Positions 9,265 through 16,548 of a stretch of DNA of 64,000 nt are shown here, one piece after another. The notes beneath the pieces are model-generated. The model searched no databases. It saw only the letters and a program-made list of their open reading frames with translations, and was not told where the DNA came from. Source of the stretch: Candidatus Flexifilum affinis. Its GTDB lineage: Bacteria > Chloroflexota > Anaerolineae > Aggregatilineales > Phototrophicaceae. The first letter of the stretch is position 1, and each line of letters opens with the position of its first letter. Made by a program: the position numbers and the translations under genes. The stretch is taken from NCBI GenBank assembly GCA_016713325.1, contig JADJPJ010000002.1, positions 62,001 through 126,000 on the forward strand. The letters are read 5' to 3'.

Positions 9265-10556
9265 CTACTCGCCGAGCAGCGCCTGGAGATCCAGTTCGAG
9301 CAGTTCGAGCGCCACATCGGCGTCTTCTTCGCCGGTCAGGATGGCGTGGACGGCGGTGAAGTACAGAGTCGAAACCTGATTGTAGAGTTCGGCTGTGATG
9401 GTGGAGGGACGTGCCGTCGTGATTTCGACAATGTTGGCCCGTGCGAATGGCATGGCCGTCTGGATCTCAGCATTCTCGTACAGGGATGCAATTGCCGGAG
9501 GCGACGAGGTCTCGACCGAGTAGGCGAGCTGCGATTCCTCGTTGGTGTAGAAGACGGCAAAGGCCGCTGCCGCTTCGGGGTGCTCGCTGTAGCGCGACAC
9601 ACCAATGTGCCAACCGCCGAGGGAGGCGGCGCCGATTCCGGCATCGCCCGCGGGCAGCGGAGCAACGTCGAACACGGTGCCCACTGCTTCACTTTTCAGG
9701 CTGGAGCTGTAGGCATACGGCCAGTTGCGCATGAAGGCGGCGTTGCCGGCGTGCCAGACCCCGCGGGCGTCTTCTTCCGCGTATCCGGTGACGCCCTGGC
9801 GGGCTGATGGTGTTCACCCAGCTGGCCGCACGCTCGAAAGCGGCGACGGTGGCGTCATTGTTGACCTGGATCTCGCCCTTCCGGGCTGACGATCGAGCCG
9901 CCGCCGTTGGAAACCTGCCATTCCAGGGCGTTGGTGGTCAGACCCTCGTAGGCATTCCCCTGCCAGACGAAACCCCAGAACTCGCTGTTGCCGTCGGCGC
10001 GTTCGCCATCCTGGATGACCTGGGCCATCTCGGCCAGTTCTTCCCACGTGGCCGGCGGCGCGTCGAAGCCGTACTTCTCCATCAGATCAGTGCGGTAGTA
10101 GAGCATGCCGAAGCCGATGCGCAGGGGAAGGGCCACCAACTGGCCGTCGACCGTGTCGTTGACGATCAACGCCGGCAGGTAGGACTCGAGCTGTTCCTGC
10201 GGCACGTATGGCGTCAGATCGAGCAGGTGTGGCGCCAGGATGCCGGGCCAGATGACGTCGACGCGAATGACGTCGAAGTCGCCGCTCTGCGCTTCAAAGG
10301 CCGACAGATAGGTGGACAGGAGTTCCTGGCCATTGGCCGATCCTTCGATGCGTTCGACGGTGATGTTCGGGCAGGCTTCCATGAATTTCTCGATCGCTGC
10401 GGCTTCGGCAATCGGGTGACGACCGGCAGGATCGCCCACGTAGGTGATCGTCACTTCGTCGGTGGTCCCGCAGTCCACTGCTGCATCCTGTGCGACCGCT
10501 GCCGAGAACGGAAGCGCCATCAAAAGAACGATTAGCAAGAGTGCCATTTTACGCAT
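9265..10556 (-). pseudogene. Extracellular sugar-binding protein, frameshifted
   Basis: Family 1 (MalE-like) solute-binding protein that captures a sugar outside the cell for the adjoining permeases. It starts at ATG 10556, eight bases after AAGGA. A Sec signal peptide (MRKMALLLIVLLMALPFSAA) leads to an AVAQ-DA cleavage region with no lipobox. The N-terminal frame runs to about 9884, where an extra base must be skipped to reach EIQVNNDATVAAFERAASW. A second shift near 9806 leads to GVTGYAEEDARGVWHAGNAA and an intact C-terminal lobe ending at 9265. Repaired, the protein is about 430 residues, normal for the family. Both shifts look like single-base insertions. Confidence 0.85.
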
Positions 10557-10715
10557 GGCAGGTTTCCTTTCTTAGAAATACTGATCACTAGTCGCTTGGG
10601 CACGTCCTGGTTGGCTTTCGTCGCCATCGCATCCTTTCTGCTCATCGAACCAATCGCGCTCACCTGCCCGCCACAGGCCGGATCGACCCGCACACGGCCT
10701 GGTAAGCACAATGAA
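10557..10715. other. Spacer between PHP protein and binding-protein genes
   Basis: A 159-bp gap holding the AAGGA ribosome-binding site of the binding-protein gene near its left end. I see no convincing promoter hexamers or terminator, so the PHP gene and the transport genes may share a transcript from the 12.3-kb promoter region. Confidence 0.4.
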
Positions 10716-12242
10716 CTAGGTTGAGGCGGGTTCGCCAATCCAGATCGGCGAACTCCAGGCCCACTGATCGTTGCGCTGGCGCACGCGGACGTAATACCAG
10801 TCGCGCTCGCGCAGGCCGCCGTCGTGCATGAACGCCATGTTCATCGCGAACTCCTGAAGCGGGATCGCCCGGTGAAAGCAAATCGCCGGGGACACAAAGC
10901 CGCCGAGATAGAAGGTGCGCGAGCCGTCGATGAGTTCAGCGAGCCGGATTTCCTGCTGCTGCCCGTTGAAGCGGGCGATCAGAGTCGTTTCCGAGTCGCC
11001 TTCGATCTCGACACAGATGCCCTCAGTGGCCGGCGTGTGCAGCGACAGGTTCTGCATCGTCTGCGTCTGGAACTGCACACGGTCGGGCGCTGGCCGCGTC
11101 AGATGGGAGGGGCTGAAATTGGCGGTTTCGCCCGGCGACGCGGTGGGGCCATAGCCGCGAAATCGGGGTTCGACGGTGCGCAGCGTGCCCTGCCGCACGG
11201 CGAGATCGACATCCCACACCGTAGGCTCGTCGCGTTCACCCCAGCCCAGTTCGACATGGACTTTGAAGGTGCCCGCCTGCTGACGCTGCGGAAAGACGCT
11301 CTCCCGGTGGATGATCTGGTTGTTGTGCAGCACCTCGACGTAGTCGATCGATCCGCCGCCGCGTACCCCCACGTCGATCCAGCGCTCCTGCGCCGCCGGG
11401 CCCAGATCGCCCATGATCTGATCGTTGATGCCGAAGGCCAGCTCGATGCGATCGCCGGTCAGCACGTAGGTGCGGCGCTGCTGGATGGCCTGCCAGAGCG
11501 CGTCGCGGGTGAGCGCCGGCGCCCAGATGCCCAGACGGCCATAGCCGTAGCTGCCGGGGAAGGCGTTGTGGTGATCGGTCGAGCCGACCAGCCCGAAGAC
11601 CAGCCCTCGCGCCCAACCGTGCTGCGCCGTGCTGAGCTGATGCCGGGGACCCATCGAATGCAGGTAGGGATAGGAGCCTTCGCTGCTCTCCGCCAGGCCG
11701 TGGAACGAGAAGATCTCGGCAACCGGCGACATTTCCGGCGAAAACGCATCCCAGTTGATGCCGCGGTAGCCCTGCCGGTAGCCAATGTGGTGCGGCAGCA
11801 CCAGGGCGGGCGTGTCGAACGTCCGGAGCGTGCGGCGCAGCGTTTCCAGGTCTTCGTCCGCCAGGATACGGTGATCGCCGGCATTTTTGAAGTAGATGCA
11901 GTGGTCGCCGTACTTGCAGGAGTGCCACTCAAAGCTGGGGAAGGTGACGAATTCGCCGTCGCAGTTCTCCCGTTCGGTCTGCGCCAGATATTCCGGCCAT
12001 TGGCGCTGCGCCTGTTCGAAGCCGCGGTGGTGATAGTCGATGAGGTAGGCGAGCTGAGGGTCATTGGACGGGAGATCGGGCCACGCGCCGTGGACGGTGA
12101 CGCTGGCGAAATCAAGCTGAAGCCGAGCATTGCGGAAGGCGGCTTCAAGCGAACCATGTCCATAACTGATATTGCAGTGGTTGTGCAGATCCCCGTAGTA
12201 GACGTTCAGGTCCGCATAGGAATCCCGATTAATCGATGACAT
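10716..12242 (-). CDS. DUF3604/PHP-domain metal-dependent phosphoesterase-like protein
   Basis: A 508-residue protein with an N-terminal polymerase-and-histidinol-phosphatase (PHP) type metal site: YYGDLHNHCNIS near residue 15, PSFEWHS near residue 100, LPHHIGY near residue 150 and GSTDHHNAFPGSYG near residue 228. These match the His/Asp ligand positions of DUF3604 proteins. The C-terminal part is beta-rich, with hydrophobic strand patterns and repeated aromatic residues. The ATG at 12242 is the first codon after the divergent promoter region; longer in-frame extensions would run into the ROK gene. It heads the importer-sulfatase operon. DUF3604 proteins often lie near sulfatases and glycan transporters, but the reaction is not known to me. 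The gene is intact, unlike four of its five operon and regulatory neighbours. Confidence 0.8.
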   Translation of the reverse strand: MSSINRDSYADLNVYYGDLHNHCNISYGHGSLEAAFRNARLQLDFASVTVHGAWPDLPSNDPQLAYLIDYHHRGFEQAQRQWPEYLAQTERENCDGEFVTFPSFEWHSCKYGDHCIYFKNAGDHRILADEDLETLRRTLRTFDTPALVLPHHIGYRQGYRGINWDAFSPEMSPVAEIFSFHGLAESSEGSYPYLHSMGPRHQLSTAQHGWARGLVFGLVGSTDHHNAFPGSYGYGRLGIWAPALTRDALWQAIQQRRTYVLTGDRIELAFGINDQIMGDLGPAAQERWIDVGVRGGGSIDYVEVLHNNQIIHRESVFPQRQQAGTFKVHVELGWGERDEPTVWDVDLAVRQGTLRTVEPRFRGYGPTASPGETANFSPSHLTRPAPDRVQFQTQTMQNLSLHTPATEGICVEIEGDSETTLIARFNGQQQEIRLAELIDGSRTFYLGGFVSPAICFHRAIPLQEFAMNMAFMHDGGLRERDWYYVRVRQRNDQWAWSSPIWIGEPAST

Positions 12243-12283
12243 AATGAGCTCAAATCCAACCAATAGCTTTTTTTCTGCTTCTG

Positions 12284-12307
12284 CTTTTATTATACGTTTT
12301 ATAAAAG
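12284..12307. promoter_or_regulatory. Inverted repeat in divergent promoter region (putative ROK operator)
   Basis: The 93-bp gap between the leftward PHP gene and the rightward ROK repressor is the most AT-rich stretch in this area. It contains the inverted repeat CTTTTAT-N10-ATAAAAG. ROK repressors commonly bind AT-rich palindromes in such divergent regions. A TTGTCA at 12311-12316 may belong to a promoter. The operator assignment is an inference. Confidence 0.5.
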
Positions 12308-12335
12308 CGTTGTCAAAAGGTTCAAGAGAACAGGT

Positions 12336-13534
12336 ATGGTTCCTCACACGGACATCCTCAAGATTCTGCGCACCCGCCCGATGTCGTTGGCCGACCTGCA
12401 GCAGGCAACGCAGGTCAGCCTGCCGACGTTGCGCAAGGCCGTGCAGGATCTGGTGGATGCACAATGGATCCGTATTGTGGGTCAGGCGGGGGCCAACGGC
12501 GGACGTCCGCCGAACATGTTCGGGCTGGACGACAGCCACTATGTGCTGATCGGCGTGCACCTTCAGCTCCCGGCATGCACCTGGTGACCGCCGATCTGAC
12601 CGGACGGGTGCTGCACGAAAAACGGATCATTCACGCAGCCATGCCGCTTCCCGACGAGGTGCTCAGGTCGATTTCCGACTACGTTGTGCGGGTCCGGAAA
12701 GAATTCGCAGACCAGCGTCTGCTGGGAATCGGCATCGCCACACCGGGCTTCCTGGACCCTGACTCCGGAGACATCCTGTTGATTGGCCGCGTCCCTGGCT
12801 GGCAGAACTTCCCCATCGGCAGCCGGCTGAGCATGCAGTTTGGGGCGCCGACGCGAATCGCCAATGACATCGACTGCATGGCCTTCGCCGAATTCCAGGC
12901 CAGCGGCGTTTCGTTTGACCGAAACCTGGTCTATGTCGGATTCGACGAAGGGGTCAAGGCCAGCCTGTTTCTCAACGGGGAGCTGTACAAGGGGGCGCTG
13001 GGCAACGCCGGCTTGATCGCCGGGAATCTGCTGCATGTCGAGGCCGATGACCTCCAGGACAAGCAGGCGGTCCTGTCCATTCACGGTATCGTCGAGATCT
13101 TCAGCAGCAAAGTGAACAGCCTGCCCACCGGCGAGCAGCGGGCTTACCAGCCCCTTCTTGCGATCGAGGATCCGCGCGAGCGCTTCGAGACCATTCTGCG
13201 CTCTGCAGCTGCCGGCCTGCCCCTCTGCCACGCGGTCGTGCAGCTCATGAACCAGACTCTGGCAGCGGCCATCGCCAATCTGATCTTCATCATTCAACCG
13301 GACGTGTTCGTCGTTGGCGGCCTGCTGGCGGTCATGCCGGCGGATCTGTTCGCTGATCTGGAAGCGCGGGTGAGGGTGTTTCTGCCCAGGTTAGTCAGCC
13401 ACAAGGTGATGATTCAGCTCGGCACTCGCACGTCCCCCAACCTGGCCGCCCTGGGCGCCGCGCACTATTTCCTCGACCATTTGCTGATCGATCAGGAAGA
13501 ATCGCAGCTTCTGCCTTATCTGTCCCGCTCCTGA
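12336..13534 (+). pseudogene. ROK-family transcriptional repressor, frameshifted
   Basis: NagC/XylR-like sugar-responsive repressor. An N-terminal winged helix-turn-helix (residues 5-65, SLADLQQATQVSLPTLRKAV) leads to GGRPPNMFGLDDSHYVLIGV. The frame breaks near 12570 (a lost G within CCCGGC would explain it) and continues as GMHLVTADLTGRVLHEKR. The ROK domain then includes LGIGIATPGFLDP, IANDIDCMAFAEF and LGNAGLIAGNLL, ending at 13534. About 398 residues when repaired, normal for the class. The cysteine-rich zinc motif of NagC-type ROK proteins is not evident. It is divergent from the PHP-importer-sulfatase genes, which it probably controls; an inverted repeat lies in the shared promoter region. 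It converges on the ROK kinase with a 15-bp gap. Confidence 0.82.
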
Positions 13535-13549
13535 CCCGGATCGACATGC

Positions 13550-14521
13550 TCAGCGGCCGATGGTCAGGCCGCGCTCCTGAAACACCTCGACGACTGCGCC
13601 CAGCAGGCCGGTCTCGCCGCCGCCTTCGCCCAGCACGATCTCTACATCCTTGAAATGACCGCCGGTGTTGGCCGCCAGATCGCGGAAGAAGTCGCCGACC
13701 AGTCGGTCGAACTCGGCCCGGCAGGCGTCGAGCAGGACCGGCCCCGCATGAGCCGTGCCGCCGGTCAGCGCCACCCGGTGTGGGTAGAAGATCACGCTCA
13801 GGCTGGCCAGCGTCTGCCCGATCCAGCGGCCGACCTGCGCCATGACGTCCGCTGCGACGGGGTCTGTCCCCGCCCGCGCCGCCGCAATCACCTCGTGCGC
13901 CTTGACCGCGCGGCCGTAGCGTTCCGATGCCAGCCGCTCGATGCCCGGCACGCCGATCAGCCCTTCGGCCGATCCCTGAATGCCGTTGGAGTCGCGACGG
14001 CCGTTCGGGTCGAGGATGATCAGGCCAGTGTTGCCGGAATTGCCTCCGTCGATGATCAGCGGCTTGCCGTCGACAAACATCGCCGCACCCAGGCCGGTGC
14101 CCAGAGCCATGCACATGAAGCGTTCGATGCCGTGGCCACAGCCGAAGAAGTACTCGCCCAACCCGTGGGCGACCAGATCGTTGTTCATGACCACCGGCTG
14201 CCCGTAGCGCCGTTCGATGGCGCCGCGCACGTCGACGTTGCGCAGCGCCGGCGTGTTGCCGGCGATGATCGGGCGGCGGCGTTCGCGGTCGACCTCGCCG
14301 TGCGCCGAGATGCCGATGCCGATCAGCGCCTCACCGGCCGCCTCGACCAGCGGGTCGGTGGCTGCGAACAGCCGCTCGAAGAACGGCGCTGGGTCACTCC
14401 CGTGCGCGTCGGTCGGTACTTTGCCGCTGCTGCGGATGGCGCCGTCCGGCTGTACCAGCCCCAGTTTGGTGGACGTGCCGCCGATGTCAATTCCCAGGAC
14501 GATCGGACCTGATTGGCTCAT
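13550..14521 (-). CDS. ROK-family sugar kinase-like protein
   Basis: An ASKHA-fold sugar kinase of the ROK family, 323 residues. It would phosphorylate a free hexose or amino sugar in the cytoplasm with ATP. The phosphate-1 motif DIGGTSTKLG lies at residues 12-21, the catalytic Asp in VMNNDLVAHG at D115, and the phosphate-2 region MALGTGLGAAMFVDG follows. The usual zinc motif (CxCGxxGCxE) is missing: the matching stretch reads GNSGNTGLIILDPNGR with no cysteines. This marks a divergent, zinc-free branch, so glucokinase specificity should not be assumed. The adenosine-specific kinase gene lies 12 bp upstream on the same strand, so they may form an operon. Confidence 0.82.
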   Translation of the reverse strand: MSQSGPIVLGIDIGGTSTKLGLVQPDGAIRSSGKVPTDAHGSDPAPFFERLFAATDPLVEAAGEALIGIGISAHGEVDRERRRPIIAGNTPALRNVDVRGAIERRYGQPVVMNNDLVAHGLGEYFFGCGHGIERFMCMALGTGLGAAMFVDGKPLIIDGGNSGNTGLIILDPNGRRDSNGIQGSAEGLIGVPGIERLASERYGRAVKAHEVIAAARAGTDPVAADVMAQVGRWIGQTLASLSVIFYPHRVALTGGTAHAGPVLLDACRAEFDRLVGDFFRDLAANTGGHFKDVEIVLGEGGGETGLLGAVVEVFQERGLTIGR

Positions 14522-14533
14522 CAGGAACGCGCC

Positions 14534-15016
14534 CTACGCCTTGTAACCAAAGCGGCGCAGCATGGCCTTGCGCTCGGCGATATGTTCTTCGGTCTCGATG
14601 CCCCTGGAGGCCATGCCGTCGATCACGCCCAGGATGCCGCGTCCCTGCTCCGTCTGGGCGACGATCACCTCCACCGGGTTGGCCGTCGCGCAGAAGACGC
14701 GGCACACCTCGGGCACCTGCTTGACGGCGTTCAGCACGTTGATCGGGAAGGCGTTCTCCAGAAAGATGATGAAGCTGTGCCCTGCCGACAGACTGAGGGC
14801 GTTCTGCTTGGCGAGGTCGATCATGGCGTCCGAGGTGCCGCTCCAGCGAATCAGCGCCGGGCCGGATGCCTCGCAGAAGGCCAGCCCGAATTTGATCCCC
14901 GGTACAGCCGTGACCAGCGCCTCATGCAGATCCTCGACCGTCTTGATGAAGTGCGACTGCCCCAGGATGAAGTTGGTGGTTTCCGGTTTCTGAATGGCGA
15001 CGATCATCAGTTCCAT
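14534..15016 (-). CDS. Adenosine-specific kinase family protein
   Basis: A compact 160-residue protein of the adenosine-specific kinase family, known from archaea and some bacteria and solved structurally from Pyrobaculum. Family-typical stretches are EDLHEALVTAVPGIKFGLAF near residues 28-48, the Ser/Gly-rich SGHSF-like site (LSLSAGHSFIIFLENAFPIN) and FCATANPVEVIVAQTEQGRG near residues 108-127. ATG at 15016 has AAAGGA nine bases upstream. It is followed by the ROK kinase and divergent from the PEP synthase regulator. The physiological role is poorly defined, possibly adenosine or nucleoside handling. Confidence 0.82.
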   Translation of the reverse strand: MELMIVAIQKPETTNFILGQSHFIKTVEDLHEALVTAVPGIKFGLAFCEASGPALIRWSGTSDAMIDLAKQNALSLSAGHSFIIFLENAFPINVLNAVKQVPEVCRVFCATANPVEVIVAQTEQGRGILGVIDGMASRGIETEEHIAERKAMLRRFGYKA

Positions 15017-15231
15017 CGTGAATGTCCTTTCCGTTTCATTTCTTGTTTAATCTCAAGAGGGATGCATCAAACGGGACGCAGCGCCCGAAATGGATCGAGT
15101 GCACCCCATTGTACCGTGCGCCGCACTGCGTGGGATCATTTGGGCGGGCGCCGGCGAGAGGAGAGAGGGTTACAATAGAGGTGAGGAACGGTTGACAGGA
15201 GGCACATCGACACAGGCAAGGAGAGAACACC
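15017..15231. other. Divergent spacer
   Basis: A 215-bp gap between the leftward adenosine-specific kinase and the rightward PSRP gene. A TACAAT at 15171-15176 could be a -10 element for the rightward gene, but no matching -35 is visible. I see no gene here. Confidence 0.35.
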
Positions 15232-16032
15232 ATGACGGCGATAATCATCATCTCCGGCGGGACGGGAGCCAGCGGTCGGCAGTTGGTGCGCACGGCGCTC
15301 GCTCAGTTCCCCGATGCCGACGTTCAGGTCGACATAGCCCCTCTGATTCGCAAACCCGAGCAGCTTGAAGACATCGTCATGCGGGCGTCGCTCTGCGATG
15401 CGCTGATCGCCCACACGCTGGTCGACGTGCAGCTCCGTCGCGAACTGGTGGCGCTGGCCCGCAAGCACCACGTGGTCGAGATCGATCTGATGGGGCCGCT
15501 GCTCGAACGGGTGGCCGGCCGGCTGAACCAGATCCCGCTGGGCCAGCCCGGCCTGTATCGCAAGCAAAACGAAGAGGATCTGCGGCGTATCGACGCCATC
15601 GAGTTTTCCGTCGAGCACGACGATGGCAAACGGTCGCACGAAATGTCGCAGGCCGAAATCGTGCTGCTCGGCGTCTCGCGGGTGGGCAAGACCCCGCTCA
15701 GCATGTATCTGGCGACACTCGGCTGGAAGACGGCCAACATTCCGCTAATCGTCAACCTGTCGCCCCCGCCTGAACTGGCCCAGGTGGATCGGCGGCGTGT
15801 CGTCGGTCTGACCATGCAGCCGGGGCAGTTGGTCCTCTACCGCAAGCAGCGCGTCCGTCACATGGGCATCATCGATTTGCCGACCTACGCTGAAGCGGAG
15901 GCGTCGGCCGAAGAACTCGACTACGCCCGTCACATCTTCCGCGAAGGCCAGTTTCGCGTCATCGACACCACCGACAAGCCGATTGAAGAGACGGCGCAGG
16001 AAATCCTGAACATCGTGCGCCCGTGGGAGTAG
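15232..16032 (+). CDS. ppsR: PEP synthase/PPDK regulatory protein (DUF299 kinase-pyrophosphorylase)
   Basis: Bifunctional regulatory protein that phosphorylates (ADP-dependent) and dephosphorylates (Pi-dependent) a catalytic-site Thr of phosphoenolpyruvate synthase or pyruvate, phosphate dikinase. It thereby switches PEP formation off and on. The 266-residue length is normal. The diagnostic P-loop GVSRVGKTPLS sits at residues 147-157, after an N-terminal domain starting with the family SGGTGASG stretch. ATG at 15232 has a purine-rich GGAGAG upstream. It converges on the deoxyribosyltransferase gene with only 3 bp between stops. The target enzyme is not encoded in the window. Confidence 0.88.
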   Translation: MTAIIIISGGTGASGRQLVRTALAQFPDADVQVDIAPLIRKPEQLEDIVMRASLCDALIAHTLVDVQLRRELVALARKHHVVEIDLMGPLLERVAGRLNQIPLGQPGLYRKQNEEDLRRIDAIEFSVEHDDGKRSHEMSQAEIVLLGVSRVGKTPLSMYLATLGWKTANIPLIVNLSPPPELAQVDRRRVVGLTMQPGQLVLYRKQRVRHMGIIDLPTYAEAEASAEELDYARHIFREGQFRVIDTTDKPIEETAQEILNIVRPWE

Positions 16033-16035
16033 ACC

Positions 16036-16443
16036 TTACCTATTCCTGACCATCGCGACCACGCTTTCGATGTCGCGGGCGATGGCCTGGCCTTCGCCGC
16101 ACAGACCCCAGATCAGGTTGTTGATCCGGCGAACGTCGTCGGTCACGCCGAAACATGGCTTGCCTTTCGCATAGGCATAACCCAGCTCGCCGCAGGTGCC
16201 CGAGTCGTGATCGGCGCCGGTGAGCAGGGCGACGACGATGTCGCAGGCGTCGAGCGCCTCCATGTCGCCCCGGAAGAGGCGGCGGCGCTCGCTGATGTCG
16301 TTGAGATCGCCAAGGATTCCGGCGTCACGGTGGGGCAGGAAAGTCTCGTAACCCTCATGTTCCAGTGCGGCGCTGAGCTGTTCCAGGTACCATCGCTCGT
16401 GGCTGTTGAAGAGCGGGCCGGCGACATAGATGGTCTGGGGCAT
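16036..16443 (-). CDS. Nucleoside 2-deoxyribosyltransferase family protein
   Basis: A 135-residue cytoplasmic enzyme of the nucleoside 2-deoxyribosyltransferase fold. It would exchange bases between deoxynucleosides or hydrolyse the N-glycosidic bond of (deoxy)nucleotides. It has the N-terminal substrate strand IYVAGPLFNSHER, the ACDIVVALLTGADHDSGTCG stretch, and the catalytic Glu in GTCGELGYAYAKGKP near residue 97. ATG at 16443 begins exactly with the family motif; a much longer minus-strand frame upstream is a shadow of the formate dehydrogenase gene. Together with the nearby adenosine-specific kinase it suggests nucleoside salvage. Confidence 0.85.
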   Translation of the reverse strand: MPQTIYVAGPLFNSHERWYLEQLSAALEHEGYETFLPHRDAGILGDLNDISERRRLFRGDMEALDACDIVVALLTGADHDSGTCGELGYAYAKGKPCFGVTDDVRRINNLIWGLCGEGQAIARDIESVVAMVRNR

Positions 16444-16503
16444 GGTTCGTACCTTTCTGAGCGGCGCTCCTGGGCGCATTCTCGCCTCGGCGTGATTAGG
16501 CGC

Positions 16504-16509
16504 TATAAT
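16504..16509 (+). promoter_or_regulatory. -10 element for the formate dehydrogenase operon
   Basis: A perfect TATAAT 39 bp before the fdhA start, in the 105-bp divergent gap. No recognisable -35 lies 16-18 bp upstream, so expression may need an activator. This is a weak assignment. Confidence 0.4.
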
Positions 16510-16548
16510 AACCGAAGAGAAATGTGACCGTTTATTGGTGAAAATACA

